NCBI RefSeq assembly: GCF_000499385.1
Contig: NW_013655331.1
Location: 7,501 to 35,720 of the forward strand
Origin: Eimeria necatrix
Lineage: Eukaryota; Apicomplexa; Conoidasida; Eucoccidiorida; Eimeriidae
Direction of reading: 5' to 3'
Length of the DNA: 28,220 bases
Part shown: one piece after another, positions 1 through 9,877 of the stretch
Numbering within the stretch: the stretch's first letter is position 1
Layout: each line of letters starts with the position of its first letter
Translations under genes and position numbers: made by a program
Notes under the pieces: model-generated
What the model was told of the DNA's origin: nothing
The model's input: only the letters and a program-made list of their open reading frames with translations
Database searches by the model: none

Positions 1-32
1 TCCGGAAGCAGCAAGCATAACTCTTCCCGAAG

Positions 33-37
33 ACACC

Positions 38-81
<44 letters not shown>

Positions 82-193
82 GGCAGCAGCTGGAAGGAGA
101 TATCACTAAAGACCATCATATTGTCTTTAGGAAATACACTTTGCCCAACCACGGCCCTTACAAAGAGTGCAGAAGAAAAAGAAATAAAATCAG
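33..193 (+). CDS. AQR: AQR exon a (partial, 5' boundary uncertain)
   Basis: The frame reads [17 protein letters not shown] just before a GT at 194-195. This corresponds to the GPYxxxxxKRNxI segment that precedes the helicase core in Aquarius proteins. The exon leaves two bases (AG) that join the G at 652 to make Arg, giving NKI-RFTPAQV. A stop at 18-20 in this frame means the exon begins after 20. A possible acceptor is the AG at 31-32, but one inside the CAG tract (39-80), which would otherwise encode poly-Ser, is also possible. Confidence 0.75.
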
Positions 194-429
194 GTGGAGA
201 AATTAATTAATTAAATTAAATTAAATTTGTTTATTTAATTATTTAAATGAAATAAATTAATATTATTTAAATTCTATTTTCTTTTTATTTCCACTTTATT
301 TAATTTGTAATGGAGTTTTTGCAAATTTAATTCAAAGAAGTACTTTTTTTCGGTGTATCTGCACTTTGCATGCGTTTTGGAAAAGTCTGCTTTTATCGAC
401 AGCTGCTTCTGCGACGCAAAGACGCAGCC

Positions 430-470
<41 letters not shown>

Positions 471-601
471 GGTTTACTGTGTTGCTGCTGCTGCTGCTGC
501 TGCTAGAATGACCACTGCTGCTGCTTCTGGTGCCGCTGCCTGTGCTGCCACTGCCCTACAACTTCCACTACGCCTACTGCATCACCTCCCTCACCCGCCG
601 C

Positions 602-649
<48 letters not shown>

Positions 650-2158
650 AGGTTCACGCCGGCGCAGGTGCGGGCTTTGGTTTCGGGGCTGCAGCCGGGA
701 GTGACTCTGGTTGTGGGGCCGCCGGGCAGCGGGAAGACAGACACAGCAGCACAACTTGCTTATTTGCTGCACCAAGGAAATCCAGAAGAAAGGATTTTAT
801 TAGTTGCTCATTCAAATAGTGCATTAAATGATCTTTTTAGAAAAGTAGCAGCACTGGACGTGGACGAAACGAAGTTGCTGCGCCTCGGGAGAGGCTCGCT
901 GGACCTGCAGCAGCAGCAGCAGCTCTGGCAGCAGCAGCAGCAGCAGCAGCAGCAAGACGACCTTCTCATGCCCCTCGAAGGCAGCAACGATGTCGAAGAC
1001 TTTTCTTTTTCCAAACATGGCAGAGTCAACAAAGTGCTGGAGCAGCGGAAGCTGCTGCTGCAGCAGATCGCGAGGCTGGGCGAGTCGGTCGAGGCCGAGC
1101 TTGCTGCTGCTGCTGCTGCTGCTGCTGGCACTGCAGCAGCAGCAGCAGCAGCGCCCGTCTCCGTCGGAGACGTCAGCTCCAGCTGCGAAGCTGCGCAGCA
1201 GTTCTTCAAATACCATATTCAGTTTCGAATAGAAAGATACATGGCAGTCCTCAACAACATCAACGAGCTGCTGCAGCAGCAGCAGCAGCAGGACTCGCAG
1301 CAGCAGCAGCAGGACCCCCTGCTGCAGCAGCAGCGCCAGCAGCAGATCCGCAAAAAGGTGGAAGCAGCTATTGAAAGGTACGAACAAGAAAGAGGCAGCA
1401 GAATATTCGTCATGCTCCCAACCAGCCGCAGACGCAGCAACCCAGAGCAGCAGCAGCAGCAGCAAGAGCAGCAGCAGCAGCAGCACCAGCAAGAGCAGCA
1501 GCAGCAGCAGCAAGAGCAGCAGCAGCAGCAGCAGCAGCAGGAGCGGCAGGAACAGCAGCAAGGGACGAAGCGTCCCTCTGCAACTCCTGCTGGCAACACC
1601 AAAAAGAAACGCCGCCAGCAGCAGCAGCAGCAGAAGAGACCCACTTCACTGTGGACGCAGCGGTGCGCTTTTGCTGCTGTTTGTTTTATTTAAATGTTTT
1701 TAATTTCTTTTTTTTAATTATTTGAACTAATTTGTTTTTGTTTAATTAATTTATTTAATTTGCTGCTTCCTTGTTGCTGCTGCTTCTCCTGCTTTTGTCT
1801 GTTTGCTTTTCTATTTTTTATTTTCTTTTTTTATTTTTCAATTTTGCTTTTTATTTTTCTGTTTTTTTTTGGTACTACAACTGCTTTTGCTGTTGCTGTT
1901 GTTGCTGCTGCTGCTGCTACTGCTGTTGCTGCTGCTGCTGCTGCTGTCGCTACTGCTTTTGCTGCTACTGTTGCTGCTGCTACTGCTGCTGCTGCTGCTG
2001 CAGCTCTTGCCGCTGCTGCAGCTCGAGCCACTGCTTCTAGTGCAGCTCCCGCTGCTGCTGCCGCAGTTCCCGCTGCTGCTGCAGCTGCTGCTGCTGCAGC
2101 TCCCGCTGCTGCTGCTGCAGCTCCTGCTGCTGCTGCTGCTGCAGCGCCTGCTGCTGCA

Positions 2159-2198
<40 letters not shown>

Positions 2199-2431
2199 AG
2201 ACTGCGCACTTCGAGTACGGCTTGAGTCTGGAAGGTCTTTTGTTTCCCTTCACTTCTTTTTTTAGCGACGCCCCACAGCCGCTTTTTCCCGGAGACAAAG
2301 AAGCAGATGCTGCTGCTGCTGCTAGCTGCTGCCGCTACCTGGAGCGCATGCAGCAGCAGCTGCAGGACTACAGGGCCTTCGAGCTGCTGCGCACTGCAGC
2401 AGACAGAGCCGACTTCCTCCTCACGTAAACC

Positions 2432-2474
<43 letters not shown>

Positions 2475-2794
2475 GCTCTTGCTGCTGCTGCTGCTGCTTG
2501 CTATGGCGTTGCTTCTGCCTGCTGCAGCGTGGGAACCGCATCTGGTGGTGCTGCTGCGTTTGCTGCTGTTACATTTTGTGCTGCTGCTGCCCCACGGTGC
2601 AGCAGTTGCACTTGCTGCTGCTGCTGCTGCGCTCTGTGTCCTGCTGCTGCTGCTGCTGCTGCTGTGGTGTTTGGCCTGCTGCTGCTGCTCCGCCGTCGCT
2701 CTCGCTGCTGCTGCCCTCCCCTTCTCGCTGCTGCTGCCGCGAGTCCGCCCCTGCACCTGCTGCTCCTGCCGCCCCACCCCCACCCCCACCCGGC

Positions 2795-2851
<57 letters not shown>

Positions 2852-3577
2852 AGCACGCACTCGCGGATGGTGGCAATGACGTGCACGCACGCAGCAATAA
2901 CGCGGGAGCGGCTGGTGAACTTGGACTTCAACTTCGACTCCTTAATCATCGAAGAAGCAGCACAAATCCTCGAAGTCGAAACTTTCATTCCCATGCTGCT
3001 GCAGAAAGCAGCAGCAGCAAAAACCTCCCGCCTCAAACGCATTGTCCTCATTGGCGACCACCACCAGCTGCCCCCCATCGTCAAACACATGGTAACCCCA
3101 CCCACAAGCTAGCCAGCTAGCTAGCCAGCTGGCTAGCTGGCTAGCTGGCTGGCTGGCTGGCTAGCTAGCTCGCTAGCTAGCTCGCTAGCTAGCTGGCTAG
3201 CTAGCTGGCTAGCTAGATGGCTGGCCGGCTGGCTGGCTAGCTAGCTGGCTAGCTAGATGGCTAGCTGGCTAGCTAGCTAGCTAGATGGCTAGCAGGCTAG
3301 CTGGCTAGCTGGCTAGTTAGCTAGTTGGCTAGCTATGCTGCAACTCAGCTGGCGAGCTACTAGCTGCCTACGCACTTGTCCAGCTAGCTAGCTACCTGGC
3401 TGCCTATCCATCACCTAGCCATATATCCACCTATCCAGCTAGCCAGCTAGCTAGCCAGCTAGCCAGCTAGCTAGCTAGCTAGCTAGCTAGCTGTCCATGT
3501 GGGTGGAGTTGCTTAGCAGCAGCATAAGCAGTATGTGGCGTGGGGCCGTGGAAATTGGCCCATCCGAACCAGCGCCC

Positions 3578-3626
<49 letters not shown>

Positions 3627-4121
3627 AGGCGCTGCAGCGGTTCTGCCGGCTGGACCAGTCGCTGTTTGAGCGTTTCGTGCGGCTGGGCGTGCCTTCGGTG
3701 TACCTGGACCGGCAGGGGCGGGCGCGGGGCAGCCTGGGGTGTCTGTACAGCTGGCGGTACCCCGTGCTGCAGCAGCTGGAGTTCGTGGAAGCAGCAGCAG
3801 TTTTTAAAGTTTGCAATCCGGGATTAAGTTTTCCTTTTCAGTTCATTAATGTGGAGGACTTTGGCGGCAAAGGAGAGAGCGCGCCGCTGCCGCACTTCTA
3901 CCAAAACCTGGGCGAGGCCGAGTTCGTGGTTGCGGTGTACGTACACCTCAGACTCCTCGGCTACCCCAAAGACCGCATTGTGCTGCTCACTTCTTATAAT
4001 GGCCAGCTGTCTTTGCTGCAGGAAGTGCTGCAGCAAAAGTGCGCCTGGAACCCCGCCATAGGACTCCCCCGCGCAGTCTCCACCGTCGACAAGTTCCAGG
4101 GGCAGCAGGGCGACTGTACGC

Positions 4122-4176
<55 letters not shown>

Positions 4177-4326
4177 GGGTCGAGGGCGGGGTGCTGCTGC
4201 TGCTGCGGCTGGGGGAGGGGGGCGTGCTGCTGCTGCTGCTGATGGTGGTGGTGGGGGTGATGGTGGGGGTGGGGCTCTGTGGTTGTCGTGCTGCTGCTGC
4301 TGGTGTTGCTGTTGCTGTTATTATTC

Positions 4327-4357
<31 letters not shown>

Positions 4358-4478
4358 TGCAGCACAGGGGCGTGCTGCTGTTCGATTTTGGGCGTTTTTC
4401 GACTCCTTTTTTCGATTCCTTTCTCCCTTTTTACCCTGCGCATTCAACCAATTAATTTCTCTTTATTTATTTATCTAT

Positions 4479-4515
<37 letters not shown>

Positions 4516-6327
4516 TTTATTTATTTGCTTTTGCAGATGTTTTGCTTTCTCTTGTGCGCACAAACCGCGTGGGTCACATTCGAGATGTTCGCCGCCTTAT
4601 TGTCGCCGTCAGCAGAGCCAGACTTGGTGAATTCTTTTTCTTTTTTTAATTTATTTTTATTCTTTTTTATTTCTTTTTCTTATTTTGTCTTTTATTGTTC
4701 CTTCTTTGTTGCTTTTACTCCCCTCTTAGTGCTTCTTTTTCTCCGTTTGTCTTTTTATTTTTCCCCTTTTTGCGTTTTCCACTTTTTGTTGCGTTCTCCT
4801 TTTGCGGTGTATCTACACTGTATTTACGACGTATTTGGATGTCTTTGTGGTGTATCTACGGTCTACTTGTGGTCCATTAATGGTCCATTAATGGTCCATT
4901 AATGGTTTATTAATGGTCCATTAATGGTTTATTTATGGTCTATTTATTATATATTATTGATGGTATATTTAAATTGAATATATGGTGCATTGTTTATGGT
5001 GCATTTGCAGTGTATGTACAGCTTGCCCGTGTCGGTGTCCGCGGTGTATGTACAGTGCATACACAGCCTCTGTGCCTTTCGGGGCGGCGTTGGCCGCCCA
5101 TTTGTGCAGATTTTTTTGTTTTTTGTTTTTAAATGAATAAAATAATAAATGGAAATGAATTAAATCCAAAAATCCAAAAAGAAGCAGAAAATTCGCGGCA
5201 AAAGGGCGAGAAGTGAAGGCGGAAGGCCGAAAAGACGGCTGAGCCTGATCTTTTGAGTTTCTTGGCCATTTGAAGTGCTCCTTTTTCGCAAAAAAGATAT
5301 TTAATTGTTTTTAATTCTTTTTTTATTTTGCTTTCGTTCAGGACTTTATATTTTTGGGCGCTGGTCGCTTTTCAGCAACTGCGTGGAACTGCTGCCGGTG
5401 TTCAGACAGCTGGCGCGCTACCCCCTTGAGCTGGCACTACACCTCGACGAAACGGACTTTCGCGAAACTTTGAGGGCTCATATTAATGCCGTTAATGAAA
5501 ATAAACCGGTTAGAAACAAAAATAAATGTTCTTTTCGTTTTCTGCGTTTCTTTTTCTCTTTTTGGCGCCTCTTTTCGAGAAATTTCGGTGTCTGTACACC
5601 CCAAATTCCGCTTTTTTCCCTTTTCGCCGCTCAGCAAATTGTTTCTTTTAAATGCCACTTCTTTTAGTTTTGGTGTTTATTTCTTTTAATGTTTATTTCT
5701 TTTAATGTTTATTTCTTTTAATGTTTATTTCTTTTAATGTTTATTTCTTTTAAATGCTTTATTTCCTTCTTTTGTCCAGCCGAGGTTTCAGCTTTGAATT
5801 ATTTTCGAATTTTTCCTAAAATGCGTTTTGTGAACATTTCTGCCAAATGCAATAAACGCAAATTCATTTAATGAAAATAAATTTATTTAAATGAACATTA
5901 ATTCATTTAATAAACTTCAAGTCCTTTAATAAAGATTATAATTAATTAAATAGAAATTAACTCATTTAATAAAGAACAATTCAGTTAATAAATATTAATT
6001 CATTAAACAAACGCAAATGAAGACACATTAGTTCATTTAGCAAAAACTGATTCATTTACTAAAAATTAATTCATTAAAAAAGTTTTAAAAATGTTTTAAG
6101 TCTTTTGTCTCTCAGATTCCGAAACTGGAAACTGTTTTGTCTTTTTCTCATCAAATTAATTTAATTAAAAAACAATTCCAAATTATTTCCTTTTTCATTT
6201 ATATTCTTTTCTGCACTCCAGCACTGTTCCTTCTCTCGCTTTCTCTTACCCTCCTGCTGCTGCCGCTGCCACCTGCTGCTGCTGCTGCTGCTGCTGCTGC
6301 CACCTGCTGCTGCTGCTGCTGCTGTCA

Positions 6328-6362
<35 letters not shown>

Positions 6363-6923
6363 GCGCAGTTGCCTCCCCGGGGCCCCATTACGTACGTGCG
6401 CACTGTAGAGCAGATGCAGCAGCTAGTGCAGCAGCAAGCAGCTCGTCGCGTTGCTGCTTTGAAGCAGCAGCTGCTGCGGCCGCAGCTGCTGCAGCTGCCG
6501 CAGCAGCCAGAAGCAGCAGCAGAAGCAGAAGCAGCAAGACTTGCTGCTCTTGAACCCCAAGAGACACACAGGGCCCCCCCAGGCCTTTTGGGGGCCCTAG
6601 GCTCTCAAGTGCCTCCCCCGCAGCCGCTGCAGGAAGAGGAGCTTGCTGCTGCTGCTGCTGCTGCTGCTGCTGAGCCAGAAGCAGCAGCAGCAGCAGCAGC
6701 TGACGCTGCTGCAGCAGAAAGGGATTCTTCAGCAGCAGCAGCAGATGCGCCAGCAGCTGCAGGAGATGCGCCAGCATCAGCAGAAGATGGAGCAGCAGCA
6801 GCAGCAGCAGCAGCAAAAGGGACTGTAGACGACAGAGCAAAGGAAGGAGAGACAGCAGCAGCAGAATCAGCAGCAGCAGCAGCAGCAGCAGAATCAGCAG
6901 CAGCAGCAGCACCTAGGGATTAA
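33..6923 (+). CDS. AQR: Aquarius-like spliceosomal intron-binding helicase, C-terminal part (8 exons, 5' partial)
   Basis: Aquarius (IBP160, EMB-4, Cwf11) is a superfamily 1 RNA helicase that binds the intron upstream of the branch point in the spliceosome. Exons joined: about 33-193, 652-1678, 2201-2424, 2854-3091, 3629-4115, 4537-4626, 5342-5508, 6369-6923; every junction keeps frame. Visible motifs in order are FTPAQV, Walker A GPPGSGKT (716-739), [18 protein letters not shown] (2951-2974), GDHHQLPP (3053-3076), QGRAR (3713-3727), FQGQQGDY split across an intron, [25 protein letters not shown]. About 982 residues are encoded here. The N-terminal scaffold is outside the window. Compared with the family, a Gln/Glu-rich basic insert lies between Walker A and EEAAQ and an Ala/Gln-rich tail follows the helicase. 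The donor of the second exon and the acceptor of the first are the only uncertain boundaries. Confidence 0.93.
194..651 (+). other. AQR intron (458 bp) with AT-rich head and CTG-rich tail
   Basis: The intron runs from GT at 194 to the CAG ending at 651. The first 150 bp are AAATTAATTA-type repeats. The rest carries CTG tracts at 430-470, 483-506 and 602-649. Reading frames rich in Ala, Leu or Cys across it are repeat artefacts. Confidence 0.8.
652..1678 (+). CDS. AQR: AQR exon b: Walker A helicase core plus Gln/Glu-rich insert
   Basis: The acceptor is the last CAG of a CTG tract (AG at 650-651). The exon encodes [34 protein letters not shown], then [19 protein letters not shown] and [19 protein letters not shown], all matching Aquarius. 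It is interrupted by poly-Gln and poly-Ala runs and followed by a Gln/Glu-rich, then basic KKKRR stretch. The 3' end is not certain. A phase-0 GT at 1679, where AT-rich intron sequence begins, is used here. A phase-0 GT at 1358-1359 (AAAAG|GTGGAA) would delete the Gln/Glu-rich tail and remains a good alternative. Confidence 0.8.
2201..2424 (+). CDS. AQR: AQR exon c
   Basis: This exon encodes [18 protein letters not shown] and then [17 protein letters not shown], matching the FFPFxxYFxNAPQPIF and RASELLRSxxDRxxYLL segments of Aquarius. The acceptor is CTGCTCAG at 2199-2200 at the end of a CTG tract and the donor is GTAAAC at 2425. It ends with two bases of a codon. The open frame extends upstream through poly-Ala encoded by GCT repeats, but that stretch is interpreted as intron. 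Confidence 0.88.
2854..3091 (+). CDS. AQR: AQR exon d: EEAAQ and GDHHQLPP helicase motifs
   Basis: This exon encodes [16 protein letters not shown], then [17 protein letters not shown] and [17 protein letters not shown], which are the motif II/III region of Aquarius with its characteristic EEAAQ in place of DEAx. The acceptor is CTGCTGCAG at 2852-2853 and the donor is GTAACC at 3092. The exon ends in phase 0. Confidence 0.95.
3092..3628 (+). repeat. AQR intron filled with GCTA tetranucleotide repeats
   Basis: Most of this 537-bp intron (about 3108-3492) is a degenerate (GCTA/GCTG)n array with many TAGCTA and GCTAGC palindromes. It is followed by a CTG tract (3580-3625) that ends in the splice acceptor. 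A very similar array occurs in an intron of the TTLL9-like gene (18362-18798). Confidence 0.9.
3629..4115 (+). CDS. AQR: AQR exon e: QGRAR to FQGQQGD
   Basis: This exon encodes [67 protein letters not shown] and [12 protein letters not shown], an almost gap-free match to the second RecA domain of Aquarius. The acceptor is CTGCTCAG at 3627-3628 and the donor is GTACGC at 4116. The last base, T, joins AT at 4537-4538 to make the Tyr of QGDY. Confidence 0.96.
4116..4536 (+). other. AQR intron: CTG tract then ATTT repeats
   Basis: The intron is flanked by GTACGC at 4116 and TTGCAG at 4536. It holds CTG tracts (4125-4173, 4329-4360), a G-rich GGTGGGGGT stretch (about 4243-4280) and an (ATTT)n array (4459-4525). 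Confidence 0.85.
4537..4626 (+). CDS. AQR: AQR exon f: helicase motif VI
   Basis: This 90-nt exon encodes [19 protein letters not shown] and [10 protein letters not shown], the motif VI region carrying the arginine finger. The acceptor is TTTTGCAG at 4535-4536 and the donor is GTGAAT at 4627. The terminal G joins GA at 5342 to give Gly. Confidence 0.95.
4627..5341 (+). other. AQR intron (715 bp) with 11-bp tandem repeat
   Basis: T-rich sequence at the 5' side is followed by about five copies of an 11-bp unit (GGTCCATTAAT, 4871-4930, some with GGTTTATTAAT). Several GGTGTATNTACA-type fragments of the dispersed palindrome described elsewhere are present around 4803-5060. No exon is visible in it. 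Confidence 0.8.
5342..5508 (+). CDS. AQR: AQR exon g
   Basis: This exon encodes [20 protein letters not shown] and then [12 protein letters not shown], matching LYIFxRxSLFxNCxELxPxF in the family. The acceptor is CGTTCAG at 5340-5341. The donor GTTAGA at 5509 is chosen because it is phase 0 and joins cleanly to the last exon. Confidence 0.9.
5509..6368 (+). other. AQR intron (860 bp) with 16-bp tandem repeat
   Basis: The intron contains about five copies of a 16-bp unit (GTTTATTTCTTTTAAT, 5674-5752), then AT-rich sequence with repeated TTCATTTAATAAA-like elements (5866-6075). Its tail has CTG tracts (6274-6362) before the acceptor at 6368. Confidence 0.8.
6369..6923 (+). CDS. AQR: AQR last exon: Ala/Gln/Glu-rich C-terminal tail
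   Basis: The acceptor is the GCGCAG at 6367-6368. The exon encodes [19 protein letters not shown], which fits the short helical segment after the helicase core in Aquarius. It is followed by about 150 residues rich in Ala, Gln and Glu, partly encoded by CAG tracts, and the TAA at 6921-6923. The low-complexity tail has no recognisable fold. Confidence 0.8.
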   Translation: MPPRGPITYVRTVEQMQQLVQQQAARRVAALKQQLLRPQLLQLPQQPEAAAEAEAARLAALEPQETHRAPPGLLGALGSQVPPPQPLQEEELAAAAAAAAAEPEAAAAAAADAAAAERDSSAAAADAPAAAGDAPASAEDGAAAAAAAAKGTVDDRAKEGETAAAESAAAAAAAESAAAAAPRD

Positions 6924-7047
6924 ATTCAAATACTAAATCTTTTATAAAAGAAAATCTCCAGAGAAAATGAGAAAAAGAAAATAAATGAACTTCTTGGCAG
7001 CACAGGGGGTGCGAGCCGAGGTGTAAATACACCTCATCGAGGGCTGA

Positions 7048-7112
7048 GGGTTTAGGGTTTAGGGTTTAGGGTTTAGGGTTTAGGGTTTAGGGTTTAGGGT
7101 TTAGGGTTTGGG
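7048..7112. repeat. Interstitial telomere-like array (TTTAGGG)n
   Basis: About nine copies of TTTAGGG in tandem on the plus strand, the heptamer used at apicomplexan coccidian telomeres. It lies between two convergent genes rather than at a chromosome end. Confidence 0.95.
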
Positions 7113-7394
7113 TGCATCTGGGGCTTCTTTTCGCGCTGCTGCCTGTGCTGGGGTGTATAGGCAGCTCTTTCATTTTAAACGACGAATTTTTTATTTAATT
7201 TATGAAAACAAAATAAAATAAATTTAATTAATTAAAATAAATAAATTAAAATAAATAAATCAAATAAATAAATAAAAGGTAATTTATATTCGTAGAGATT
7301 TAGCCCTGACCGTAAACCCTAAACCCTAGACTGTAGCTCCATAGAAGTTGCTGCGAAGCCTGAAGCAGCAGAAACTCAGCAACAGCTGCTGTGC

Positions 7395-7395
<1 letters not shown>

Positions 7396-7426
<31 letters not shown>

Positions 7427-7769
7427 ACTACTAATCCAACTGCTGCTGCTTCTACTCCAACTGCTGCTGCTGCTACTACTCGAACTGTTGCTTCTGCTGC
7501 TGCTGCTGCTACTCCAACTGCTGCTGCTGCTACTACTCAAACTGTTGCTTCTGCTGCTGCTGCTACTCCATCTGCTGCTGCTGCTACTACTCGAACTGTT
7601 GCTTCAGCTGCTGCTGCTGCTATTCCAACTGCTGCTGCTGCTACTACTACTTGAACTGTTGTTTCTGCTACTGCTGCTGCTGCTTCCACTGCTGCTGCTA
7701 CTACTCCAACTGCTGATGCAGCTTCTGCTGCTGCTGCTACTACTTCAACTGCTGCTGCTGCTGCTGCTG
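7396..7769. repeat. CTG-based minisatellite with a unit of about 57 bp
   Basis: A unit beginning TACTACTCGAACTGTTGCTT, followed by CTG repeats and TACTCCAACTG, recurs at about 7473, 7531, 7586 and, diverged, 7644. The plus-strand frame reads TTRTVASAAAA-type repeats. There is no sign that it is translated. Confidence 0.8.
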
Positions 7770-7852
7770 CTACTTCAACTGCTGCTGCTGCTGCTGCGGT
7801 GAGCTTTTGCTCAGCCAGCAGCAGCAATTACATCCCAGAGGCGAACTTGAAT
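7770..7852 (-). CDS. TTLL9: TTLL9-like last exon (tentative)
   Basis: From the acceptor CGCTTAG (7854-7853) the frame reads SSSPLGCNCCCWLSKSSP, a short Gln run and a TAG at 7772-7770. The PLGCN resembles the HLGCxNDR motif near the C terminus of TTLL9, and phase agrees. The remaining match is weak, so the alternative stop at 8479-8477 remains open. Confidence 0.4.
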
Positions 7853-8288
7853 CTAAGCGGCGAAGCAAAAATGAGAAAAGAACAAAAAACAAAATTAAGA
7901 ATGAAAAGAAACAGAATAAAAGCAATTAAAACAAAAAGCTGCTGCAGCAGCTGCTGCAGCAGCTCAGCGGAAGCTGCAGCAGCTGCTGCAGCAGCTGCTG
8001 CAGCAGCTGCTGCAGCAGGTGCTGCAGCAGCTCAGCGGCAGCAAAGAGGTGCTTTGCTGCTGCTGAGACTGCTGCTGCTTTTGCAGTTGCTGCTGCAGCT
8101 GCTGCTTGCGTCGTTGCTGCTGCTGCTGTTCCGGTTGCTGCTGTCGAAACTGCTACTACTAGCTGTGTTGCTGCTAGCATCACTGCTGCTGCTGCTGCTG
8201 CTGCCGACATTGCTGCTGCCGACTTTGCTGCTGCTGTTGCTACTGCAGTTACCAGCTTTTGCGATCTTTGGGTATATCCGTCCCTGCA

Positions 8289-8333
<45 letters not shown>

Positions 8334-8570
8334 TTGATGTTTTTAATTTGCTCATTGTTTCATTTGCTTGTTTCTTCACTAGCTTATATCTATTTGTTAT
8401 TTATTTATTTATCTTATTTATTATTTATTTATTTATTTTATTTATTATTTATTTATTTATTTATTTATTTATTATTTTAATTTCTTCTTTTACCTAAAAG
8501 ACATTTTATTTCGCTTTCCTTCGGCAGCACCTCCACGCGCTCTCCTAAAGACAAAAAATAAAACAAAAAA

Positions 8571-8617
<47 letters not shown>

Positions 8618-9277
8618 ATATAATTAATTAATTAATTAATTAATTAATTAATTAATTAATTAATTAATTAATTAATTAATTAATTAATTAATTAATTGAT
8701 TAAAATATTTAAAAGAAATTAAAAAGTTAATTAATTAATTAATTAATTAATTAAAATATTTAAAAGAAATTAAAAAGAATTAAATAATTGCCTTTGAAGA
8801 TTAAGTCAAAACCCCCGATGGCCTTCTCCTCCCCAGTCAAACTGCAGCAGCGAAACAAACAAAAGATTTTTATTTTAATTAATTAATTATATTTAATTTA
8901 ATTTATTTAATTTATTTAATTTATTTGATTTATTTGATTTATTTAATTTATTTAATTCAATTTAATCAATTCAATTAAATTAATTCATTAAATGTCATTT
9001 AATTTCATTTTGCTTAATTGAAAGAAATGAAATGCGCCAGAAAGCTGCGGCGCAGACAGTACGCCTTGAAAAGCTGCTGCTGCTGCTGTGCTGCTGCTGC
9101 TGCAGCTACTGCAGCAGCAGCTGCTGCTGCTCCTACTCTTCCAGTTGCTGCACTGCTGATATTGCTAATGTTGTGTTTTGCTGCTGCTGCTACTGCTCTC
9201 GTTGCTACTGCTTCTGCTGTTTCTGCCGTAGCTGCTGTTATTGTTGCTGCTGCTGCTACTGCTGCGGCTGCCGCTGC

Positions 9278-9315
<38 letters not shown>

Positions 9316-9846
9316 ACAGGTTTTCCATGTCTACGATGGTCAAGAGGTCGTCTAGCATTTCAAATTTGAACTTGTAGTCTTCTTCAGTTGTTGCTAAGCA
9401 CAAGCAGCAGCAGCAGCAGCAGCAGCAGCAGATACTGTAGCAGAAGCAGCAGCAGATGCATGCAGCAACAACAGGTGCAGCAGGTGCAGCGGTTGCAGCA
9501 GATGTAGAAGCAGCAGCATATGGAGGATCCGCAGCTACAACTGCTGCAGCAGAAGCAGAAGCAGCAGCAGATGCAGATGTATCAGCAGCAGATGCAGCAG
9601 CAGCAGATGCAGCAGCAGCAGCAGCAGCAGCAGAGCAGGTGTGCTTGGAGATGTGCAGCAGCAGGAGCAACAGCAGAGCAGCAGCAGCAACAGAAGCAGC
9701 AACAGCAACAATAACAACAGCAGCAGCAGCAACAGCAGCAGGAAGCTGCTGCCATTCTCTTCATGAAGAGGGGCAAAGTAACCAAGCCGATACTATTGCT
9801 GTTGCTGCTGCTGCTCTTGCTGATGCTACTACTGCCGCTGCTGCCA

Positions 9847-9877
<31 letters not shown>

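Larger units (their letters stand above)
6924..7769. other. Convergent intergenic spacer between AQR and the TTLL9-like gene
   Basis: No gene is visible. The spacer carries a GAGGTGTAAATACACCTC palindrome (7018-7035), a TTTAGGG array (7048-7112), a short CCCTAAA patch (7313-7328), AT-rich sequence (7185-7280) and a CTG-rich minisatellite (7396-7769). The last part may be 3' UTR of the minus-strand gene. Confidence 0.75.

Noticed and set aside
370..819. Open frame rich in Ala and Leu
   Set aside because: It lies in an AQR intron and over the start of the next exon in the wrong frame; the runs come from CTG repeats.
824..1644. Long minus-strand frames rich in Leu, Cys and Ser opposite AQR exon b
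   Set aside because: They are complements of CAG tracts in a conserved plus-strand exon and have no family content.
1760..2200. Open poly-Ala frame upstream of AQR exon c
   Set aside because: It is in frame with the exon but is pure GCT/CTG repeat and AT-rich intron; the acceptor at 2200 joins cleanly in phase 0.
7391..7654. Plus-strand frame with TTRTVASAAAA repeats as a possible repeat protein
   Set aside because: It is minisatellite DNA downstream of convergent genes, with no promoter context and only repeat-encoded residues.
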